This document shows positions 7,469 to 16,200 of a DNA stretch of 19,080 bases, one piece after another. The notes below the pieces were generated by a model. The model saw only the letters and a list, made by a program, of their open reading frames with translations. It did not search any database and was not told the DNA's origin. Where the stretch lies: assembly GCA_008933045.1 (NCBI GenBank), contig WBXJ01000021.1, positions 1 to 19,080 of the forward strand, given 5' to 3'. The translations under genes were made by a program, and so were the position numbers. The stretch's first letter is position 1; every line of letters begins with the position of its first letter. The DNA is from Verrucomicrobiota bacterium (GTDB lineage: Bacteria; Verrucomicrobiota; Verrucomicrobiia; Limisphaerales; SXQI01).

Positions 7469-8686
7469 ATGGCCTTAATAGTTCAAAAATTTGGTGGTAC
7501 CTCGGTCGGTAATCCCGATCGAATCAAGAATGTTGCGGCACGTGTCGCGAAGTATCGCGGCCAAGGCGACCAGGTGGTGGTGGTGGTCTCCGCGATGAGC
7601 GGGGTCACGGATAACCTGATCAAGATGGCCAAGGAACTCATGCCTCTCCCCAGCGAGCGTGAGATGGACATGCTTCTTGCCACGGGTGAACAAACCACCA
7701 TCGCCCTCGCCGCCATTGCGCTTCATGCAATTGGAGTTGATGCCGTTTCACTCACCGGAGCTCAAGCGGGTATTGTAACCAATGGCGTGCATTCCAAAGC
7801 TAAAATACAAAACATCACTCCTAATCAGGTGCATGAGCTTCTGGATGCGGGCAAGGTTGTTATCGTGGCGGGTTTCCAAGGCCAGACACTAGAAGGCCAG
7901 ATCACGACATTAGGCCGAGGCGGATCAGATCTCACAGCCATCGCCCTCGCGGCGGCTCTCAATGCGGACCTTTGCCAGATTTACACAGATGTGGATGGAG
8001 TTTACACCGCCGACCCACGCATTGTCCCGACGGCTAAGAAACTCTCGGAGATTTCCTATGACGAAATGCTTGAGCTTGCCAGCCTTGGTGCCAAGGTGAT
8101 GCAATCTCGGTCCGTCGAGTTTGCCAAAAAATTTGGCGTCGTTTTTGAAGTCCGTTCGAGCCTCAACGATAATCCCGGAACCATTGTGAAAGAAGAAACC
8201 GCCTCCATGGAGGATGTCGTGATTCGCGGCGTCTCTCTCGACAAGAATCAGGCTAAAGTCACCTTAATTGGCGTGCCCGATAAGCCTGGTGTGGCTGCAC
8301 GCGTTTTTAAAGCCTTGAGCGAAGCCACGATTAACGTGGATATGATCGTCCAAAATGTCTCCCATGGCTCCGGCAGTCCCTGCACAGATCTATCCTTCAC
8401 CGTAGACAAGCCTGACCTGCTGAAAACGACCAAGGTCATTGAAAGCCTCAAAGCAGAGATTGGTTTCTGTGAAGCCGCTTCGGACGAAAAGATTGCCAAG
8501 CTTTCCATCATCGGTGTTGGGATGCGGTCACACTCAGGAGTGGCCGCCAAAATGTTTGAAACACTCGCCCAGAACGACGTTAACATCGACATGATTTCGA
8601 CTAGCGAGATCAAGATTTCGGTCATCATCGATTTAGCGAAGGGCGAACAAGCGATGCGCGCGATCCACCAAGCGTTCATCGGTTAA
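7469..8686 (+). CDS. lysC: Aspartate kinase
   Basis: This encodes a 405-residue monofunctional aspartokinase that phosphorylates L-aspartate with ATP, the first committed step of the lysine, threonine and methionine pathway. The N-terminal amino-acid kinase domain shows VQKFGGTSVGN (residues 5-15), TTLGRGGSDLTAIALAAAL and YTDVDGVYTADPRIVP. LASLGAKVMQSRSVEFAKKF closes the catalytic part. Two ACT domains follow, at about 262 (VTLIGVPDKPGVAARVF) and about 345 (LSIIGVGMRSHSGVAAKMF), the usual site of lysine and/or threonine inhibition. The length matches the alpha subunit of Bacillus and Corynebacterium enzymes. The ATG at 7469 is 32 bases after thrC with no clear Shine-Dalgarno. An in-frame ATG at 8207 could start a separate beta subunit (see that entry). 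Confidence 0.96.
   Translation: MALIVQKFGGTSVGNPDRIKNVAARVAKYRGQGDQVVVVVSAMSGVTDNLIKMAKELMPLPSEREMDMLLATGEQTTIALAAIALHAIGVDAVSLTGAQAGIVTNGVHSKAKIQNITPNQVHELLDAGKVVIVAGFQGQTLEGQITTLGRGGSDLTAIALAAALNADLCQIYTDVDGVYTADPRIVPTAKKLSEISYDEMLELASLGAKVMQSRSVEFAKKFGVVFEVRSSLNDNPGTIVKEETASMEDVVIRGVSLDKNQAKVTLIGVPDKPGVAARVFKALSEATINVDMIVQNVSHGSGSPCTDLSFTVDKPDLLKTTKVIESLKAEIGFCEAASDEKIAKLSIIGVGMRSHSGVAAKMFETLAQNDVNIDMISTSEIKISVIIDLAKGEQAMRAIHQAFIG
8207..8686 (+). other. Possible internal start giving an aspartokinase beta subunit
   Basis: An in-frame ATG at 8207 is codon 247 of lysC and would give a 159-residue product holding just the two ACT domains. In Bacillus subtilis and Corynebacterium glutamicum the regulatory beta subunit is made this way, from starts at close to codon 246-250. 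Upstream there is only a weak purine stretch (AAAGAAGAAA, 8189-8198). This is an inference from position; many single-product aspartokinases also have a Met here. Confidence 0.3.
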
Positions 8687-8749
8687 CCGCTGCTCAGTTA
8701 GACAATTCAGGCGGATTGAAAAGTCTTCTTGCTTGATGCTCGGGTGTGG

Positions 8750-11700
8750 ATGAGAGAGATTGGCGAGATCGTCACAATACATTTTTTCATCCGGATTATT
8801 TTCACAGTTTTGGTCGCTTGGGTTTTGGAGGAGCGCACTTGGGGTGCGACTTCGAGCGGCCAGTCGGCGGCGTTGGAGTCGCCTGGCCCAAGCACTCGGC
8901 GTGAGCCTTGGGTGATTTCCGAGATCATGTATCACCCTCTTCCGCAGCCGAATGGTGCTGATCTCGAATTTATTGAACTCTACAACTCCTCAGCGTGGCC
9001 CGAGGATTTGAGCGGGTTTAGAGTGGCCGGGGATGTCGACTATATGTTTCCGGCGCGGACACTCATTCCGGCTCGCTCGACTGTGGTGTTGGCGAGGGTC
9101 CCCGGGGATGTTGCAAAGACTTACGGGTTAACGAATGTTTTTGGACCTTGGGAAGGCAAACTGAGTAACGATGAGGCGAGCATCCGATTGCTGAACGAGT
9201 TGGGCGCGGTTCAACTCGAGTTAAAATATGAAACCCGACGCCCTTGGCCAGAAGCAGCGGATGGTTGGGGACATTCGTTGAGCATGGTGCGCCCGTCCTA
9301 CGGTGAAGGCGATCCACAGGCTTGGGCGGCGAGTGATCTGGTGGGGGGATCACCGGGTCGCTGGGAGACCTTCGAAATCGAACCCTCACGGGGGATCTGT
9401 TTTAACGAATGGTTTTCAGGTAATGGATTGGCGAATCCGGAGGGAGGTTACGTGGAGTTGTTCAATTCGAGTTCCGCTGAGATTGAGCTGCAAGGCTGTT
9501 TGGTTACTGATGGAACGGTGGGCAATACTCATATTTTTGAAACGAGCACAGTTCTCAAATCCGGGGGTTTTCTTAAGCTCACGGAAGGTCAACTCGGTTT
9601 TAATCTCGATCCGAAGGGAGGATGGTTGGTGTTCTGGAATGCTTCACGCACTCGGGTGATCGATTTGTTGTGGTATCCATCAATGGGATTTGCGCAAGCG
9701 TGGGGGCGGGTTCCTAATGGAGGCGAAGCCATCGGACTATTAAAAACTGGGACGGCTGGAGCACCCAATGCGGGACTACAGGTCGCAGCGGTGGTGATCA
9801 ATGAGATCATGTACCAACCCATCTCGGGTGATCCTGCTGATGAGTATGTCGAACTTTTCAATCCAAGCTCCGAGACTGTTTTGTTGGATGGATGGTGTTT
9901 TACGGCTGGGATTAAATTTGAGTTTCCAGCCAATACCCCTTTACCAGCGGGGGGATATCTCGTGGTGGCAAAGAATCGGGCACAACTCTTAACCAATTAC
10001 CCGAGCCTGAATCCGGCTGTGGTCGTGGGGGATTTTGGCGGCACTTTGAACGGTGCGGGCGAGAGGCTCGCGTTGGCATCCCCTCAAGGGTGGGGCGTAG
10101 ATCGTTATTGGGTCGTTGAGGACGAGGTGACCTATGGAGTTGGAGGAGCGTGGGGGAACTGGGCGAACGGGGGCGGGAGTAGCCTGGAGCGACGGTCCCC
10201 ACAAGTCTCAGGGCGGTGGGCGGTTAATTGGGGTGATAGCGATGAATCTGAGAAGGCCCCTTGGACCGCCATCACTTCCACGGGGAATCTGGATCTCGGG
10301 GTGGGAACCATCAATTCGTTACACGTGCTCTTGCAAGATGCTGGGGAGTGTTTGGTGGATGATCTCGTGGTGATTCGCGCAAACTCAACTAACTCTCTTT
10401 ACAACGGTGATTTTAGCACGGGAACAAATTATTGGATGTTTCAAGGCACACACGACCGAACGACTCTTGAGGAGGCGAGCGGAATTCAGGGGAGTCGGGC
10501 GTTGCATTTGCGTGCCTCGCACCATGGTGATAACAGCGCGAATCGTTTGCGCGGTGAATTGCGAACGGGGTTTTCAACGGGTGCTAATGGAACGATTCGT
10601 GCCCAGGCTCGCTGGCTCAAAGGTTCGCCGTACCTCTTGTTGCGGTTACAGGGAAATTATTTGGAAGCGGCAGGAAAATTGATCGTTCCAAAAAACCTTG
10701 GATCACCGGGGCTTGCAAACTCTGCACTGACAAATCACCTTGCGCCGCAGGTCGGAAAAGCCACCCACCGGCCTGTGTTGCCGCAGATTGGGGAGGCGAT
10801 TGAGGTGAGCGTGCAGGCAGTGGGACTCTCCGGGGCAGTGACGAATGTGGTCTTGCGTTATCGGATCGATCCTTCGACGAATCTGATCAGTGCCCCCATG
10901 GCTGATGACGGCGAAGGATCTGATGTGGTTGCTGCGGATGGATTTTTCTCAGGGATTATCCCCAGCCAAGCCAGCGGCAAAACGGTGGCATTTTCGATCG
11001 TTGCAACGGATAATCAAGGATTCACGCGCCGGTTTCCGGCGAACACGCGGGAGGCACTGGTGCGAGTGGGAGAGCTTCATCCAACGAATACTTTGGGGAG
11101 CTATCGGCTTTGGTTGACGGATGCGTCTGTGAAGCGTTGGACGGCACGCGAAAAACTGAGTAACCAGGTGATTGATGGGACGATTGTTTATGGAGATGAG
11201 CGTGTCATCTATGAGGCGGGTGCTTATTACGCAGGAAGTCCTTGGCACAGCCCCGGCTACAACGGTCCGACCGGAAGTGCCCAGTGTGGCTATATTTTCC
11301 AACTTCCTGAGGATGATCAATTATTGGGAACGAAGGATTTTTCAAAAATGCATGCTCCCGGAAACGGTGGTGATGATGAAGTGGCGCAACGCGAACAAAC
11401 CTCCTACTGGATGATGCGTCGGATGGGGTTGCCATTCAATTACGCACGGTTTGCCACGTTGACTGTAAACGGAAATAAACGAGGGAAGGTCTTTGAGGAT
11501 TTACAGGTTCCTGGAGCAGAATATTTGAGGCAATGGTTTCCAGACGACGCGCAAGGAGACCTCTACAAGATTTCTACGTGGTTTGAGTTTGATAAGGCTG
11601 GCACTCAATTTAGCGACGCCAACGGTGCCGCTATTGCGAATTTTGTGAGCGGTGGCAAAAAGAAAGTTGCCCGTTATCGTTGGAATTGGCAGAAGCGCGG

Positions 11701-13207
11701 CAGCGTGGAAGATCCCAACGATTATTCCACGTTGTTTGAATTGATGGATACCTTGCTGACAACGTCCACCGGCGCACAATACACCTCTAAAATTGAGGCA
11801 TTAATTGATGTGGAAGAATGGATGAGGATGGCGGCCATTGAACGGTTGGTTGGTGATTGGGACACTTGGTTGAATGGCGGCGGGCAGAATATGTATGCCT
11901 ATAAACCGAAGAATGATCGGTGGAAATTGCTCAAATGGGATCTGAATATTGACCTCGGAATCGGTGGCTACGGATCACCGGCGAACAGTGATCTTTTTCT
12001 CACCGGCGACAATGCCTTGGGACGGTTGATGAGTCATCCACCGTTCAAGCGGGTCTATTTGAGAGCGTTAGTAGATGCAATGAACGGCCCTCTTCTTGCG
12101 ACTAACTATACCCCCGTGATTGATGGACGTTATGCAGGATTCTCCGCCAACAAGCTCAACATCTCAGCCCCAACGGTCATCAAAACATATATCGAAACCC
12201 GAAGGAAATCGACGACCACAGTCCTGGCTCCGTTTCTCAAAGTGCCTCTCACAATCAGCACATCGAGTGGCACCGATTTTAGCACGGACTCCAGCACGGT
12301 GTTACTTTCAGGTTCGGCTCCCGTAGATATAAAAACCATTCAGGTTAACAATGTTGAGGCCCCAGTAACGTGGACCACGGTAACGAATTGGACACTCGTT
12401 TGGCCGCTGAGATTGGGTGCGAATGTGCTCTCGCTGCAAGGGTACGGAACCGACGGCAATATGCTGAGCAACCAATCTCAGACAGTCACGATTACCTCTC
12501 ATGCTGGAACAACTTATAATAACCATGTCGTGATCAACGAATGGATGGCACGGAATGATGGGGTGGTGCTGGATCCCTTAAACGGTTCGGCTCGTGATTG
12601 GTTTGAACTCTACAACCCCACGGATCTAACGGTGGATTTGTCCGGTTGGCGTGTTTCTGACACTGCAACCAACATTACGCATTATTTCTTGCCCAGTCAG
12701 ACTGAAATGAAACCGAAGTCCTACCTTTTGATTTGGGCGGATGGAACCAGTCTGGGACTGACTCCGGACGGGGCAATCCACGTGAATTTTAAACTGAATG
12801 AAGCTGGCGAAGAAATTGCTTTATTCTCCGCCACAGGCGAGTTGGTGGATTACGTTCGGTTTGGACCACTTAGCCCGAACATAAGCCAGGGGCGTTGGCC
12901 GGATGGTTCGGCAAGTTTCCTGATTCTCATGGATCAGCCAAGTCCACAATCTGCGAATGCACTGAATGGTTTGAAAGGTCTCTCACCTCAGGTCACCAGC
13001 GTGCGACAGAATGCTACTTCCGTAACGCTCTCGTGGCGTTCGGAAGCTGGACGTCGTTATCATGTGCAGTATCGCACGAACGTTAACGAACCGCTCTGGC
13101 GCAACTTAGCGGGTGATGTGGATGCCACTGGACCTGAGTCGCAGAAGACCGATTCATCAATCGGCACCTCTTCAAACCGATTCTATCGAATCATGCTGGT
13201 GCCGTAA
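8750..13207 (+). CDS. Secreted multidomain protein: lamin-tail domains and CotH kinase-like domain
   Basis: About 1485 residues, numbered from the ATG at 8750; an upstream TTG at 8729 is open but adds only seven residues. A hydrophobic N-terminal segment (about 8-28) is a probable signal peptide. Three lamin-tail domains (LTD) follow, near 54 (SEIMYHP, LEFIELYNSS), 214 (NEWFSG, YVELFNSS) and 348 (INEIMYQP, YVELFNPS). About 504-644 is a jelly-roll-like module, and 664-769 an Ig-like module. About 784-1162 is a CotH kinase-like domain with GDWDTWLNGGGQNMYAY (D1036, D1038) and WKLLKWDLNID (D1064, N1066, D1068), the likely catalytic and metal-binding residues. A fourth LTD lies near 1259-1383, and a small beta-sandwich at 1413-1485. 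CotH-type kinases phosphorylate secreted proteins in spore formers; substrate and role here are unknown. The gene sits between lysC and mfd with short gaps. Confidence 0.85.
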   Translation: MREIGEIVTIHFFIRIIFTVLVAWVLEERTWGATSSGQSAALESPGPSTRREPWVISEIMYHPLPQPNGADLEFIELYNSSAWPEDLSGFRVAGDVDYMFPARTLIPARSTVVLARVPGDVAKTYGLTNVFGPWEGKLSNDEASIRLLNELGAVQLELKYETRRPWPEAADGWGHSLSMVRPSYGEGDPQAWAASDLVGGSPGRWETFEIEPSRGICFNEWFSGNGLANPEGGYVELFNSSSAEIELQGCLVTDGTVGNTHIFETSTVLKSGGFLKLTEGQLGFNLDPKGGWLVFWNASRTRVIDLLWYPSMGFAQAWGRVPNGGEAIGLLKTGTAGAPNAGLQVAAVVINEIMYQPISGDPADEYVELFNPSSETVLLDGWCFTAGIKFEFPANTPLPAGGYLVVAKNRAQLLTNYPSLNPAVVVGDFGGTLNGAGERLALASPQGWGVDRYWVVEDEVTYGVGGAWGNWANGGGSSLERRSPQVSGRWAVNWGDSDESEKAPWTAITSTGNLDLGVGTINSLHVLLQDAGECLVDDLVVIRANSTNSLYNGDFSTGTNYWMFQGTHDRTTLEEASGIQGSRALHLRASHHGDNSANRLRGELRTGFSTGANGTIRAQARWLKGSPYLLLRLQGNYLEAAGKLIVPKNLGSPGLANSALTNHLAPQVGKATHRPVLPQIGEAIEVSVQAVGLSGAVTNVVLRYRIDPSTNLISAPMADDGEGSDVVAADGFFSGIIPSQASGKTVAFSIVATDNQGFTRRFPANTREALVRVGELHPTNTLGSYRLWLTDASVKRWTAREKLSNQVIDGTIVYGDERVIYEAGAYYAGSPWHSPGYNGPTGSAQCGYIFQLPEDDQLLGTKDFSKMHAPGNGGDDEVAQREQTSYWMMRRMGLPFNYARFATLTVNGNKRGKVFEDLQVPGAEYLRQWFPDDAQGDLYKISTWFEFDKAGTQFSDANGAAIANFVSGGKKKVARYRWNWQKRGSVEDPNDYSTLFELMDTLLTTSTGAQYTSKIEALIDVEEWMRMAAIERLVGDWDTWLNGGGQNMYAYKPKNDRWKLLKWDLNIDLGIGGYGSPANSDLFLTGDNALGRLMSHPPFKRVYLRALVDAMNGPLLATNYTPVIDGRYAGFSANKLNISAPTVIKTYIETRRKSTTTVLAPFLKVPLTISTSSGTDFSTDSSTVLLSGSAPVDIKTIQVNNVEAPVTWTTVTNWTLVWPLRLGANVLSLQGYGTDGNMLSNQSQTVTITSHAGTTYNNHVVINEWMARNDGVVLDPLNGSARDWFELYNPTDLTVDLSGWRVSDTATNITHYFLPSQTEMKPKSYLLIWADGTSLGLTPDGAIHVNFKLNEAGEEIALFSATGELVDYVRFGPLSPNISQGRWPDGSASFLILMDQPSPQSANALNGLKGLSPQVTSVRQNATSVTLSWRSEAGRRYHVQYRTNVNEPLWRNLAGDVDATGPESQKTDSSIGTSSNRFYRIMLVP

Positions 13208-13248
13208 TGGCGAACCATTCGAGTCAATCACTTGACGCCAACGATTGA
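13207..13248 (+). other. Stop/start overlap and 13-codon mini-ORF across the mfd start
   Basis: The stop of the CotH-domain gene (TAA, 13205-13207) overlaps an ATG at 13207 in the form TAATG. That ATG opens a 13-codon frame (MANHSSQSLDAND) that ends with TGA at 13246-13248, just past the mfd TTG start at 13232 in another frame. It may couple mfd translation to the upstream gene, or be meaningless. Confidence 0.2.
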
Positions 13249-16200
13249 GAATGGGAGCTTTCATATTGATTTAGGTGGGATTGGAGTTTTGACGAAGCTT
13301 TTGCTCGAACGGGTATGGGAAACTCCAGAGGCGCAAACGGTCTGGGCGCGTCTGGTGAAAGGCGGCTTCTTGTCCGTGCAAGGCGTGAGCGGTGCTGCCC
13401 AACCACTGATTGCGGCGGCACTTCGGGCTCGAATGCTCGGGCGACCACTCGTAGTCATCACCGCAGGAGTAAAAGAGCAGGAGGTTTTCCATCAAGACCT
13501 CGAAACATGGCTGAGGCTAAACCAAATCGAGGGTGGAAGCCTTTTCTACCCCGGTTGGGAAATTCTACCTCACGAGTCCAAGTTGCCCCACGCCGACGTG
13601 ATCAGTGAACGGTTGGAAACATTGGTCGCATTAACAGCCACCGTGAACGACCGTGCTCCCGTATTAGTGACAACTAGCACGGCGTTGATGCAAAGGACTT
13701 TTCCGTCAGGAACCCTTTCTGAAAGTACCCGCGTCATCGTTCGAGGTGACCGCATCGACCCACATGATCTCATCGAGTGGTTGGAGGAAAAAGGCTACGA
13801 ACCCGAGGCGCAAGTTACCCAGAAGGGCGAAATCGCCTTGCGTGGCGGCATTTTAGATATCTACCCTCTCACAAGTCCTTGGCCCGTACGGCTTGAATTC
13901 TTTGGTGATGAGGTCGAGTCCTTAAGGTATTTCGATCCGAACACCCAAATTTCACGTGAATCCATCGAGAGCGCCACGTTCACTCTTGGTGGTGAGTTGG
14001 GGATCCTCAAAAAATGGGCTGAAAGGGAGCCATCGCGACGATTCGGCACGTTGCTTGATTATTTACCTGACGAGACGATAATTCTGGTTTGCGACCCCTT
14101 GCAGTCTGATCTTCGTGCCAGTGAGTATGAACTCCAAATAGCTCCTGCGCCGGCTTTTTATGTCGGATGGAAGGAGTTTTTAGCGATGGCTCAAGCACGC
14201 GGAATGACTTGGGTGAACCTTGAGGAGGCTGGGCTGAACGATCTAGCCGAACTCAACCCCGACAATCTCACTTGGACATTTCATCCCCTAGAGACCTGGC
14301 GACCAGTCGGAGAGCGATTGCCCGAGGCTCAGTTGGCGGATGCTCAACGGAGAGAATTTTTCCATCGGTTGCACCGTTGGTTGAGACAGAATTTTGAGGT
14401 TCATGTTTTTTGTAATAGCGAAGGCGAACGTCAGCGTTTCTCCGAGGTTTGGACGGAGTACGGGTTAGGAAAAATTCCGAGCACCACCGAACCACACCCA
14501 CAATTGATCGTAGGTGCGTTAAGCCGTGGGTTCCTTCAAGAGCAAGCGAATTGGGTCGTCGTTACGGATGCGGAAGTTTTCGGTCGCTATAAAGTGCAAC
14601 GTCCGCGCCGTTTGAAATCTCCGCACGCAACTGCTGCACGGTCGGCTTTGGATATAAACTTTAGCGATCTGATCGAAGGTGATTTTGTCGTTCATCTACA
14701 GCACGGAATTGGACGGTTTGCAGGATTAAAAATCTTATCCTCCGCCCCGACGAGCCGTGTGTTGCGGACGGAGACCGCTCATGCACAATCGGGTCAAGAA
14801 TCTCTCGTGATCGAATTTGCGGCGTCGGAGGTAGGCCAACCCGCCCCGCGCCTTTATGTGCCCGTTACCGAAGCGCACTTAGTGAGTAAATACGTAGGTG
14901 CCGGCAAAGCGCGTCCAGTGCTCAACACGCTTGGCGGCAAGGCATGGGGCAAAGCCAAGGCACAAGCCGAGGAATCGGTGCGTGATCTGGCAAGTGAACT
15001 TCTCGCGATACAAGCCGCACGCGAATCCCAAAGCGGTTTCTCATTCGGCCCAGATACCCCTTGGCAACGGGAGTTTGAAGGTTCTTTTATTTACGAAGAA
15101 ACCATCGACCAACACCGCGCCATCGATGCTGCTAAGCGCGATATGGAAATGTTGAAACCCATGGATCGATTGATTTGTGGCGATGTGGGTTACGGCAAAA
15201 CTGAAGTTGCGATCCGTGCCGCATTCAAAGCAGTCATGGGCGGACGTCAGGTTGCCATCCTTGTTCCGACGACTGTGCTCGCGCAACAGCATTACAATAC
15301 GTTCCGTGAACGAATGGCCGATTACCCAGTCCGAGTCGAACAACTGTCTCGATTCCGGACTAAGTCGGAGCAAAGAAAAATCTTGGCCGACCTTGCTGAA
15401 GGCTCCGTCGATATTGTCATAGGAACACATCGTCTCATCCAAAATGACGTTGCTTTCAAAGAGCTTGGGTTGGTGGTTATTGATGAGGAACAGCGATTTG
15501 GCGTTATGCATAAGGAGAAGTTCAAACTTCTTCGGCGCATGGTGGATGTTCTGACCCTCAGCGCGACACCCATCCCTCGCACACTTTATCTTGCCCTCAC
15601 TGGCGCACGCGACATGAGCACAATCGAGACTCCTCCCCTCGACCGTTTGCCTGTCGAAACCATCGTGACACAGTATGATGAACGATTGGTGCGAGACGCG
15701 ATCCAACGCGAGTTGAACCGAGGTGGCCAAGTATTTTTCCTGCATAACCGCGTGCACGATATCCAAGCTGTCGCCACCAAGCTCGCTGCACTATTGCCGA
15801 AAGCTCGGTTCCTCGTTGGCCATGGTCAGATGGATAGCGATGAACTTGAGGATGTCATGGCTAAGTTTATCAACGGTGAGGCGGATGTGCTCGTCTCGAC
15901 AACAATCATCGAGAGCGGCATCGACATCCCCAACGCCAACACCATCATCATCGACCGAGCCGACCGTTTTGGCTTGAGTGATCTCTACCAACTTCGCGGA
16001 CGAGTGGGCCGCTACAAGCATCAGGCTTATGCGTATCTCTTACTGCCTCGACACGCCGCGCTTCTCAGCGATGTGCGTAAACGCATCAATGCCATCAAAC
16101 AATACTCGAGCCTTGGTAGCGGGTTCAAAATCGCCATGCGGGACCTCGAAATTCGCGGGGCAGGCAACCTGCTCGGCCCTCAACAAAGCGGACACATTAC

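Noticed and set aside
7570..7590. GGTGGTGGTGG tract as a microsatellite or phase-variable repeat
   Set aside because: It encodes the normal valine-rich strand of the aspartokinase fold, and gain or loss of a unit would not shift the frame.
11100..12235. CotH kinase-like domain as the missing homoserine kinase of the thr cluster
   Set aside because: The protein has a signal peptide and adhesive beta domains and is predicted to be exported, so it cannot plausibly act in cytoplasmic amino-acid synthesis.
15041..15766. 241-residue open frame on the minus strand inside mfd
   Set aside because: It lies fully opposite the conserved Mfd helicase core, has no recognisable domain, and its composition (many Cys, His, Asp) looks like mirrored codon bias.
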